Shown here: positions 1 to 12,100 of the stretch, in pieces
Layout of the letters: each line of letters opens with the position of its first letter
How positions within the stretch are numbered: position 1 is the stretch's first letter
Assembly: GCA_013399875.1 (NCBI GenBank)
Contig: VXAZ01000431.1
Location: forward strand, 1 to 64,000
Direction of reading: 5' to 3'
Length of the DNA stretch: 64,000 nucleotides
Source: Gymnorhina tibicen
Taxonomy: Eukaryota > Chordata > Aves > Passeriformes > Artamidae
Translations under genes and position numbers: made by a program
The notes under the pieces: generated by a model
Told to the model about the DNA's origin: nothing
Database searches by the model: none
What the model saw: only the letters and a program-made list of their open reading frames with translations

Positions 1-33
1 GACGTCGATCGGGACCCGGGGGTGGCGGCGCAG
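1..33 (+). CDS. SUGT1: SUGT1 coding exon 1, 3' end (partial)
   Basis: Eleven codons read [11 protein letters not shown], which align with the human exon 1 tail LIDEDPQAALE. A donor follows at once (CAG|GTGAGG, GT at 34-35), phase 0. The start codon and 5'UTR are outside the window. The base composition is very GC-rich, as expected for a promoter CpG island. Confidence 0.85.
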
Positions 34-125
34 GTGAGGGCCGGGCCGGCCCGGGGGTGGGCGGGGGTCCCCCGGGAGCCTCGCTGAGGTGAGGTCGGGC
101 TGCAGGGGAGCCCGGCGCAGTCCTG
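1..125. promoter_or_regulatory. 3' edge of the SUGT1 CpG island
   Basis: The first 120 bases are dense in G, C and CpG, and then composition falls abruptly to the AT-rich level of intron 1. This is the trailing edge of a CpG-island promoter whose core lies upstream of the window. No TATA box or transcription start can be placed here. Confidence 0.6.
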
Positions 126-3100
126 GCACAGTGCTCGTGCTGCCTGTGTGGCAAAAAAGGGGTGTGTGTGGGGGGGAAGCAAAACAAACCAACTTTCTCT
201 TCCGTATAGGTAGATGGTAGTTCACGTAACTGAATCAGTTAAGAGTTGTGGGTATAAAAGCCCCAAGCTTATTGGAGAAAGGTATTCCATCTTAGTTTTT
301 ATTCTGCCCTGGTTTATTTTTTTTTCTCTCCCTGTATTTTGTGGACACCACGATTGATCTTCCTTTCATCTCCACATAAAATAATTTTTGTATCATGAGA
401 ACTGTCACTCACTGGAACATCCTCCCCTCGGACATGGTAGAGTCCCCATCACTGGAGGTTTCCAAACACGAATGGACGTGTTGCTAGATACTCTCATCTA
501 GGCTGCCTTTCCCATGGAAGGTTAGATGAGATGATCCTTCGAGGTCCCTTCCAACCTGTCCTGTTGTATGACTTTTTCAGTTAATCTGTTTTAATGTGCT
601 TACTAAGGTTATTTTTACTTATAACAGACGGTTGATGAGAAGACAGAACTGGAGGGTGGAAAAATATTTCTATTTAACTACTTGGGAGGGAAGAGGATGT
701 AAATGGTTAGTTTTGCTTGAAGAGAGTGGGTGGTAGGACCATAAAATGATACTAAATGATACATAAAATGATACATAAAATGATTTCCACAAAGAAAATG
801 GTGAAGCCAAATTTTTCAGTTCTTTGGGGCTTAGGCTATAACGTGCAGAAGTTTTTCAAAAGGTAAATGACATTTAAAAACCAGTTTGGAATAGCTGAAT
901 CTATCTGGCATAATAAAACTAATTCAAGATCTAAAAAAAAATGTAAGTTTCACATTTTGGGGCTAAAAAAAGCCACCAGCAAACCAACTAAAAATCCCTG
1001 ACACCAAAAGGTCTTCAGGAATTAAGGAATACTGTCAGAATGTGCTTTTGTATTTTTTCGTGGATTAACATAGTTGTTTTGCTTTTCTAGCTTATATTTC
1101 AGTTCTTTGTGCGTTCAGTGCTTCAGGACATTATGTAACACATTCTGTAGGCATTATTTAATACCTGACACAGTAATACTGGTGTCAGTTGTTAGGCCTT
1201 GTTTTCAGTTCCTGGATTGAGTAGGCAGATTGTGCTTGGTGGTCTCTGAAGTGCTAAGTCCCACAATTCAGAGCAGCATTTTGCTGACTTAGGAGCTCAG
1301 GTCTCCAGGTACTACACTGTGCTTGCATGGTCCTATGTGTTGTCTGTATGTTCATGTGCTTAATGTTTCTAATTTGGGAGGTGATTCTGTAGAAATGGTG
1401 CTGTGTAATGCTTCCATACCTGGCTGGACTTCTGTCCAGTTGGCCTGGCATTTCTGCACTGTGTCCTTGGGATTTTTGATTCCTTTAATTCCTGGAGATT
1501 GTGCTGTGGTTTTCTGCACTTGGATCTGATGCAATTGAAACACTGTCTGAATGATAAAGCTGTGAACTCGGGAATAACTTGTTAAGTTGAAAAAGTAGGC
1601 TACTTTGTGGTGACAGAAAGCACCTTTAATTCATACAAACTCTTTATCAAATTTTCCAGTGTATTTAGAAAGAGATTTGCAATTTAGTCACATGGTACGG
1701 GCCTTTAGAGTCAAAATATGCAGAAAGCACATATTTGAGTGTGAGGATAAAGTCTAAGCTTGTTCTAAGTAACTGTTGCTGATGTCCATAATCTGGAGTT
1801 CCCAGTTCTAGTCCAGTATTACTTGGCTTCTCAAATAGCTTACAGGAGTTACTTTCTCCATGTGTGTGTGCCTGAATGAGGTGTGGTGACTTACTGATAA
1901 AAAGCACACAAAGAGAGAAATTTCGCACTGTTGAAAATGCTTGGCTTTGATTTGGTTGGCTTTCCTGGGGTGAGGATTAGTTTTGCAGGAGAATCCATTC
2001 ATATGTTGCTGGCCCTAGTCAGTGCATCTGTCGTCAGCATAAATCACAGGAAACAATATTTGGAGGGACAGGTAATCTGTCAAAGCCGTGACTCTGCACA
2101 TGGATGTGCTTTTAATGCTCAGTGTTGGATCCCACTTGGTTTCGAATGTCAAAAGTACTTCACCTCTCAGCGTAATACAAACCAATTTTAATATGTGACT
2201 TGCCTCACGTCCCTGCCATGTGGAATACCTGTAGCCATGGGTATTTCCATAATGACAACTGCTTTTGAATGACTTTAAATCTCAGGAAGGCATCAGTACA
2301 ATTAGATCAAGTTACAGCCGTCTGCTGCCTGCCTCTTTCTTCAGAGACCCCAAGGATTTAGATTTATGTGCTGTACCTCTATATGGGTGTGTGTATCTTA
2401 CATAGTAAGAACTCGTGCCACTGCTAGAAGAAGCTGTTCTGGCCACATGGCATACACACTTCATGTGAGATCCATTAGACAGAAAAAGACACTGATCTGA
2501 ATTAGAACTAAGGCAAGTCCTCCTTCCCTTCTTTTTTCTCTGGCCTGGTGGGACAGAGTTTTGGCAACTGCTGTACAAATATTTCTGCAGGTGTAAAGCT
2601 TGTATATTAGCTACATTCATGCTTGCTAGATTCCAAGTGGAAGTCTGAGTACAAGTCAGCTTAGCAAACAGAGTTACTGTACTGTAGCAATGTACTGTAG
2701 TGGCTTTTGGAAGACTGACTGTCGTCTAGCAAAGGGAGGAACTCTCACCAATGAGGAGAGAATTGGAGATGCTTTTTCCAGGTGTGTGCTTCAAGGCACT
2801 GATTTTATTCTCTGTGCAAAGTCATGAACTTTTCTCAGAGAGAGCAATGTATAATTATTTCAATCCGTATATCCAATGATTCCCTTAACAAAGGACTACT
2901 TTATGCTTATTTCCATTGTGCAATAATACCTTCTCTGAGCCCTGTGCTCCATAAATCGTTTGTTCTTCTGCTTTTGTATTCAACATAAATTGAAACAATC
3001 TCTTATGCACTATAATATGTGTTATATGGTATTTCATAGCATCTTATCTCCACACAACTGTTTTGACATGCTGTGCATTCACTTCCAAATTCCTAATACT

Positions 3101-6100
3101 GCAGTGCTCTCTCAAATCCAGCAGACCTGTGTACAAGTATGCTGAGAATTGTAGAAAGGTCTTTGGAATAGAGAGGATCATCTGTGTTAGACTTCATGTT
3201 TAGAGCATTTGAAATCCCACTTCCTTCACAGCAAGAAAGTGTGCTTGAATTTGATGTAATTGGCAGGTTCCTTGTACTTCGGGCTCTGATGTTTAGCTTT
3301 GTGTTTGAGAACTAAGCAACAGGTAAACAGAAATGCCAGTTAGGATTTTATCTTCTGAAATGTCTCTTAGTTGACAGAGTTTGGTACTGTGTTTTTATGA
3401 GGATTTCTGAAGTACCATTTCATTTTTTTTAATGTGTGTTTACAGGAACTGACAGCAGCTTTGGAAAAGAATCCAGATGATGCCGAATATTATTGTCAAC
3501 GAGCTTATGCTCATATTCTTCTACAGAAATATGCTGGTAACACCTGCAGTCTAAGAATCCTTTTACAAGTGTATCATAACACATGTTTTACAGGAGATGG
3601 CTTCAATCTGAAGCCAGATACAGTAATGAGAGAAAGTGTTACCTGTAACTTAATATGCTGCTTTTGGTGTTAGTACATAATCTTGTTTTCTTAGATTGTT
3701 TTGTTTCAGCAAAACTTTCAGTAAAATGAGTTTTCTAGAGTCCCAGCTTTCTATTTGATTCCAGCCTAGTATTATCTTGGCAGCTGTTTATAAGTAGACG
3801 TCTGAGACAGATTTCAAGATTTTTGTGTTGTGTCTTCCATCATTGTGTTCTTGGTAGAGACTGAATCCCGTCATGGTAGGAATGTGATAAGTGAATAATG
3901 CCTGGGAAAAAAATTAACTGAATAAGATCTTGTTTATTTTTTTTTTCTTTCCAGTAAAAACAAAACAAACAGAATCACATGTCAGATCTAAGCAGAGGAT
4001 TTCACTAAATGGAAGTCGTACTGCATCTTACATAAGAGCTCTGCAGCTCCATGAGGGATTCATATGTGGCAGTTGTGGCTAGATTTAATTCAAACAGTGT
4101 GATTTGTGTGCAAGCTAAGAAAGATAGCATAGTACATCCTAGAAAAATTTCATTACTTAGAGACTTGACAATTCAGTGCTTTTTATAACATTATTATGTT
4201 TCTCAACTTCAAACTGACTTTCAACAGATGCAGTTGCAGATGCAAAGAAGTCTCTAGAACTCAACCCAAATAATGCTGTGGCGCTCCTTAGAAAAGGGTA
4301 TGTATAATTTATTGTACTTTGGGAATATTGTGATAATCTGTAGGTCAATACTAGAGTTTGGATTATGGTTCTGTGCAAGCTTTTTACAGTACTGAGAATG
4401 AATAAATTCAATGCAATGCTGCTTGCAGCCCATGTGTAATAAAGCCATTTAATTTGGGGTGATTATCTTAATGCCTTCGCCTTTTCAAAAACACACCTTT
4501 TGGGTCATTTAAATTCTTACACGTAATTTAAACCAATACAGCATGTTATCTATAGAATGTGGATTACACAGAAAAGTGATCAGTTTTCTTGTGTTTTTCT
4601 TTATTTTTGTCAGGTTAGGTGAATATCATATCAAAAACTATGCATCTGCTTTAGAGTCTTTCAGAGAGGGACAGAGATTGGACAGTAAGTATTAAAGATT
4701 CTTGTGTGTACAGTACTCCTTATGTTAAAAAAGTGGGTAATGTGTTAGATTAAAAGGAAGACCAAAGATTTTTTTTTTTTTTTAAAGCTAATGTATTGGG
4801 TCCCTAACATCAGCTGTCTGACTTTTGGGAACCTTTATGCAATCACTGCATGAAAGTGTTAAACTGTTTAAAAATGTGTTCTTAGCAATTAGTTCTTAGC
4901 AATTAGTAGCTGTTGTATTTTTTTCTTTATAAAATGGGGAGTGTTTTCCTGCTTCCTGGAGGTCTTGAAGATAAATAGTGGCAATGTTGTAGTGTTAAGT
5001 GTGATAGAAAAGTTTTTCAATAGAGCAGGCTCCTTATATATAGGTGGAATTTCTTCTTAAACAGTTTGACAGACCACTCTTTAGAAAGAATGTGCAACTT
5101 GGTGGGTATTCAAACTGATGAAATGGATTTTTACCTTACATTACATACCACTTAATTCCAGAAGCATATTTATTCTATCTCTTTTTTCTTCTTACAGTGT
5201 TGGCTTTCCAGCTGGACTTGGGCACTTTTTAGTTTGGGAAGACTTAGAACTTTTTTAAAACCTGACTTTATTCGATAAGCAGGAAAGGAGTAACTTAAAA
5301 CAGTTTTAAAGCTTTGGTAGAAGACATGGGGAAGTACAAAACAAAGCAATTGCAAGATAGTTGTGACTACTTTCTCTTCTCTCCTATCCCGCATTGTAAA
5401 TAAAACCTTCTCCTCTCTTCCGAACAGCAAGGGAAGATGGTAAAAAAAGCACCTTGAAAGGTTACGCAGAGCGAAGTGCACTAATCTGATAAGAGTTGTC
5501 ATAGTCTCAGATCTTTTCAGTGTGTTGTCTTATCTGTAATAGTAGTGGCTGGAACATGTAGGCTTAGCAAATATTTAATTACTTTGCCTCTCCCAAATAA
5601 ATGATCTAATCCTCTGATTTTAAAGTGGAATTTCATGGAATTGTAAGCTAATTTGTGCTTGATACCAAGTGGTCATGCTCCTTATTACTCTTGTGCTTGT
5701 TTAGCCTCTTCTTTCAGTGCATTAAGTCTGCAGAAACCTAGTATTTTTAAAGTCTTTTGCCCTGGATGAATGTGTTGAAATGGCCCAGTGAAGGATCTGA
5801 GTGCTGAAGCCATCAAAAGTGAAGTGGCAGAGCAGTGTTGGGCTAGTGGAATGGTGGTAGAAGGGGGATGTGGTGAAATTGCAGCAACTCACAGCTGTCA
5901 GTTTAGGCTGCCTTGGAATAGGAGTTGAAAATAAGAAATTTCATTAAGTTCTTTCTGTTTTGGTAGTTTGGATAACTAGGTGGTCTCCACTAGCTTTACA
6001 GTAGAGAGACAGGTTCTAGTCAAGTTCTCTATTTAGTAACTTTCCGTGAAAGGAAGAGATTCCTTTCACTGAGTTAGGCAGTTTTCCTTACTTGGGAGGT

Positions 6101-9100
6101 AACTTTTCGTACAACTCCAAGCTCATCACTGCTGAATTAAATCGAATGACTAATCCTTATTTTTCATACTCTTGCCCCACCCCAGCCAACCAGTATCAGT
6201 TTGAGGTTTTTCATGTGCATGGATAACCTCACATTCTACTTATGTTGTAGAGTACAACACAGAGCCGCAGATACCTTTTTAGATACGTCAGTGAATACCA
6301 GGATCCTCTTGGCTAATTCAGAATCCCTGAAATACAGCACACTTTCCTGTGTTGAATTGCTTCATTTCTACCTGTTTGAATTTAATTTGCTGTTGTTCTG
6401 CTGCTTACTCAGTTGAAGTGTTTTTAAAGCTTCACACTTCCTGATTACTCCCTTATCTGAAGATACTTTCTGCTGCGCTTCCTCTATCTCATTACAAAAT
6501 TCTGTGGCCTGCTGTGAGATGAGGAGTCTCCTGAAGGCCTTTTTTAAATTACAGACTTAGTTGATTCTCTTTCATGTATTACCTAATTTGTTGGCAAGTT
6601 TGTGTCAGTCACAGAACTTGCCTTTGTGGAATGTTTCGTGGATCCCAGGTGAAAACAATTGTGAGCATAGGCATTTTGGCAACACGATTAACTTCCAGTT
6701 AAATGCAGCTAATGCAAAATGAACAAAGCACAGAGGGAAAATTTGCCACATGCACTAAGCAGGAGCTGAAGAGAGACTTCAGCCATTGCTGCCTTGGGAA
6801 GAATTGCTGTGGTGGGGAATTCTTTGCTGGCGAAGCTGGTTTCTTTGCCACACAAGTGGGTAGAAGTACATGGATACATGTTTCTGTTCTTTGCTAATGT
6901 AAGGGCTATTTTAAATCTCAGTCTGGAATGCTGGCAACGATGAGCTTCCTACTTGTGCTCATCACTGGTAGGACTGACAGGCCCAGGGTACCACAGCAAC
7001 CTTCCCATTACCCACCTACAAGGATATTGAAACAGGACTTGATGTGATGAGCCGTGGAATGTACAACGTTTCTTTATTTTATGAAATAACATTAGAAAGC
7101 AAGACTCCTTTCTCTCAACCGTGTGATGCATGCGGATTTTTGCAGTTCCTATTGCCTAAACTGAAGAATGAGTGGAATATGGTACTCCTCAGTATGCTAT
7201 GTGGATTTAGGACAATTATACTCAAATTTTCTTGGGTTTTTTGCTCTGACCACTGAACAAATTTAGTAAAGATGGAATGTGGCAACTTTTTAAAGAAACT
7301 TCTCTTCTTGTATTCTAAGAGTTAGTAGATTTTTAGTAAGTGAAGACCCAGTTAGGTTTCCTGAACTATGATTATTAGAAGAAATTTTTTATAAGTTCTT
7401 TGGGAAGATAATACAGTTTTAGAGAAAAAATAATTAATTTGCCTCAAATTATAGAATGTGCTGGGATGCAGGGAAAGAGTGTGTTCTTCTAGGAAAATAG
7501 GGAAGTTAATGCTGGACTTTTCTTTTTAAGTTTGTATTGCATAGCAATCTAGCCATAGGCCATGGTTAAAAAGAATATTCCTTACCTGCTGATGAGCGAT
7601 GGAGACCTTGCTTAGACTGCAAAACTTGAAAGTCTTTTTAGGTTACCATGCTAAGTTTTGAAAATACTGATTAATTTAGGTTTCAAGGGAGCTCTTCATA
7701 TATTCTATGCTCTGTCCAAATGCAATATTAATTTTGAACTTGCATGTGTTTGCTTGGGTGTTTTTACTGTTGTGTTCCAAGTATCTCCAAGACTGACATT
7801 CCACAGCCTCTTTGGGCAGCCTGCTTCAGGGTTTGCCCGTTCTTTTAGTAAAAAATTTAGGTAATTCTTAAGATGTCTGGTCAGATGGCAGAACAAAAGT
7901 GAAGATGAAATGGCTTGAGAAGTGGGGTAGCAATTTTATGACCTAAGCTGCACCTCAAAATTTATGTACATTTTATATTTGGAGGGTTGGAATACATTGT
8001 GTAGCTGCAGTGGAATCAGATTTACTGTTACGTGCGTGTCTGTCGGGAGCTCTTCTGTTGAGCTTCTTCATGTCCTTTGCCTAATAGCTGACAATGTGAA
8101 TTCACTTGTAAAATGAGAAATTCAGTTATTCTTAGCAGTTAGTCAGTAATGTTGCCACTTTTTTACTTTCTTCAAACTATTTTCTGGGAATATTGTTGAA
8201 ATAAGATGATTGCTCTGTTGTTACATTACCATCTTTTTAGCTGTTTTCCAGTGAATTAATTTCTATCTGGGAAGCTTGCTTCCAGGAGAGAACACTTGGT
8301 GTTTGTGAAAAGTTGCACAACTTTGTGTTGTCCACACAACAGGCCATCTCTCCTCACATTTCTCTGGAGAGGAAGTGTGTGACTGTTTGAAAAAATAATT
8401 TAAAGGAAAATGGAAAAATGTGTAGAACTGTACTTCTTGCTTTCTGAACAGTTACATAGGGGTTGAACAAACTGGAAAGCAATAGCATATTTGTGTCAGT
8501 TAGACAAAATCTAGTCTCCTACAAATAGAATTTAATTAAATATAACATATAGTGGAGTTGTACAAAAATGCTTAAAACCTAAGTGGAATGACAGAGCTTA
8601 AGAGAAGATAATAGGAAATAACACCTTTTTTAGTAAATTGATACAAGTTTGGGATGGATTTTTTCCAGTTGGCAACTGAGAGGAATTTTTCTTCATGCAA
8701 TACACGTAGTGCTTGAAGAGTTTTAATATTATTATGTTTGATCTCTCCTAGATGTAGATGATACCTTTACTATTTGGATTAAAAGATGTGAAGAAACACT
8801 AAATGGTAAGAAAAAACACATCTACTTTGTAAGGGATTTGATACGCCCTGTGCTTAGAAGATGTGTTAGTTTTTCAAAGATTCACTGCTTTCCTCTTATG
8901 TAGAACAAAATGATTTGTTTTTTCATTTTTAGAAGTCATGTTTTTCTATCTCTTGTTTCTCTTGGAGTAGACACCCTTAGCACTTGTATGCTTCATTCAG
9001 ATTTAGAGGAACATTAATACTGGGTTTTTAGGGTAATAATTAGCTGTGCCAGGAGAGTACTTATTTAAAGATCAGACAATCATAATTAATTTTAACTTAT

Positions 9101-12100
9101 TTTCATACACAACTGCGAATTAATTTTAACTGTAGAAGTGTGTGTCAGCTTGCTATCTAAAGCCTACATCAAAATAAGTTTTCGAGTCTTGCAGAAAGAT
9201 AAAGTTGTAAAGAGGTAGAAATTTGGAGATTTTCCTCCTTGATTCCGTGTGGGAAGTACCATAGGTGTTCTGGTGACTTAACCCATGGTAGTCACTGAGT
9301 GTGAGCAGTGTTTCCTTTCATACCTTCCTGTGGACAGACAGCTCTGACAATCAGCTCGTCCACAGAGCTTAAACTGCCTGAGGATTTCATGAGAGAGAAC
9401 AGAATAACTCATGTAGTTTTTTCTTCTGCCTGTTGTGACTTTCCCTCCTCTCTGTGCTGCACACTGGAGAACATGACAGTAGAACAAGTTTGTGTCAATG
9501 TGTTGACTAAAAACCAAATAGAGGAGAACCCTTTTTTGTTGTATAGGGGTGAGCAGATTTCTGCTTTGTGAGACATTTTTTGCTAGGTTTAATTTTATTT
9601 GGAGGAATTAGATAAGTGATTGGCATGCACGGTCTTTTTTGCAAAGAGTTACTTTGGGTGACAATTTCCTCTGAAAGAAGTTATAATACACTTTTTTTCT
9701 TAAATGTCATAATTATATTTTGCAGTGTTTTGTCTGGTCCAACTGGGTTCTCCTGTTTTATCCTGAATATTCACTGTCTTGTCTTTCTTGAGCCATTTTT
9801 AAAATTCTCTAATACACCAGCAAAACAAAGCAAACAAACCCACCAACTAAGCAGTAACTCTGATTTCTTCATTGCAGCTTAATTTTTTTTTTATCTCTTT
9901 TCGTCAGTGTGCATTATAAAGAAGTAAAGGGAAAGTTTGTTTGTTTTCAAACATACTTAATCTGAAATATTTTAGAAAAAAATACTTAGAAGAGGGGATA
10001 CTGAACTATAGTTTAGATACAAGTATTACAGTATATTTAATTTCTCTGCCAAATTTCTATCTCATTGCCCAGTGGGGTTTCCCTAGCGTGAGATAAAAAT
10101 GTGAGAGTTTTGTGCTATTCCTGTGGTTGGATGGATGATAAACCTAGTGCAGACTCCCAGAAAGTGATTTTTTTAAACTTTTGTTTCCTGTGATGTTGTT
10201 TTCATTAAAAAAGGCCTGTATCAGTTTCAGGTAAGCAAGGGAATGTAATGGACAGTTTGTTGATTCAGTTAATCAGAACATGCTTTATATTAGAGTTCTT
10301 GGTTTGCACAAGTTGCTGATTGAAGTCTGATTAAGAGGTAGAGTGTCATGAAAGCAAAATACTAGAGGTAGAACTGACATGTTTTGACCTCCTCTGCTGT
10401 TGAGACTGGAGTAAATGCAGGGTGACTGGAGTAACTGAAGTAATCTAGAATAAGATTGTGCCTTGTAAGTTAAGTATATCTTTTTCTGAAAATGCAACTC
10501 TTTTCTTTTTGCAGCATCACACACTGATTTGGTAAGATGTTTTCCTTAAGATGTTTACTATTATGATTTTTTTGTTAAGCTAGAGTGTATTTTCTGCTTC
10601 AGTGGCTTCACTTTCAAGCTTTAAAAAAAATCTTTCCTATGGCATGCAATTCTGAAGGATTTAACTTTTCTTCTAAACACGAGTGTTTTGTTTGAGACCA
10701 AGGTTGCAGAATTTGAACCCTGAAAACTCCTAGGAATGGTTAACAAATCTGGCAGTTACTGTGCATTCATTGAGATAAATTTTAACTCTCTGGCTTGCAG
10801 TCTGCAGCCTAATTTACAAATTAACCAGTTGGGGTTAATTGTGTTGTCAGTACTAACTTGAGTGGGACTGTTAGAAAGTAACTTTTTTTTCCCCCCCAGA
10901 AGCTTACAAATAGTTTATGAAGATTTTTTTTCTGTTGTAACCTGCTCAGCTTTCAGGTTTTTTAATTGGAAGTCTTCGTAAGAAATGTTGAAATTGACCT
11001 CTCCTTTTGTTGGTTTTTTTTGGGGGATGTTGGTTTGTTTGTTTGTTTTTGTATTTTTTTTTCTTGGGACAAATAAAAAGGTGGACTTTGCATTGGATAT
11101 TCTGCTCCCTCTTTAATAGTTACCTAAATATTTTACGTTTTAAGAATAGGGCAGAGGAGAAAAATGTACAGGAAGCATGGTGATAGTATGTAAAGACAAA
11201 TCTTAGATTTAAAAGGATTTTATGTTTAAAAGTTAAACCTTGAGTTCTCAGACCTATTTCAGGTTTCCTTCAGGATTTATAGATTAGTAGCATAGTTACT
11301 GGATGTTTTTCAGGTATACATCTTGTCCAGTAAGAAATGAGTTTAAGCTGAACTTAATTGCTATTTATAAAATATATTCAAGTTGCAGACTGACACATTT
11401 AATGTAAATTGAAACTTCTAAATTTGTAATCTGCCATAAATGACCAAACAGTGAAGAGCTTCACCTGTAAGTTAATGTTCACACATAAATCAAGGAAGGG
11501 GGAGCAGTCAGAATCAAGAAAAGGGGTGCAATTGGTGAAAATGGTTTGTGTGTTAAAAAGTACTGAATGGTATATTTTCACTTACACTGATGTAACTTTC
11601 TTTCCATTTGACTGTGCTTCAACTAGAATATACAGCAGCAGCCTCTGCCACCAAAGATCAAGTAAGTTGACTTCAGCTTTACTGTGAAATTTAAAGCAAT
11701 TGACATATAGCTACTCTTTGGCTTGGGGATTGGAGAAGCAGGATAATGACTGTAGAAGGGTTTTTTGGGGTAACTTCAGAAACGTGGCAGTCCAAGTGAA
11801 GTGTTTCTCAGTGCCATCACTTTTGTTCAGACTAAATGGTGCTTTCAGGAGGTTAAACCTAACTAGGAAAAGGGAATAGCATCAGCATTCTGGCTTCTGT
11901 TTTCTCATTCTCATGCTGAGCTTAATTCAAAGCCTGTTCCATTGTGGCTGGTACAAGTTGTGTTTTTGAGATATGTTAAAGATTCTGAACTAAAAAGTGA
12001 ATGGGTTAAGAAGGTGATCTAATTTTATATGCTGTTTCTTTTTTTTTTTTAAGATATGACTGGTACCAAACAGAATCTCAAGTAATTGTGACCATAATGA

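Larger units (their letters stand above)
34..3445 (+). other. SUGT1 intron 1 (3.4 kb)
   Basis: AT-rich intron between the exon 1 donor GTGAGG and the acceptor TTACAG at 3440-3445. It holds a CR1 3'-end fragment at about 405-572 and a short 12-nt tandem array at 741-786. The small open frames on both strands lack family resemblance and splice context. Nothing else is supported. Confidence 0.8.

Noticed and set aside
5170..5502. 110-codon minus-strand frame in SUGT1 intron 4
   Set aside because: No recognisable family, and it depends on T-rich low-complexity DNA.
6935..7010. Possible C/D-box snoRNA in SUGT1 intron 4 (gatgag and ctgac motifs)
   Set aside because: The motifs are imperfect, wrongly ordered, and lack a terminal stem.
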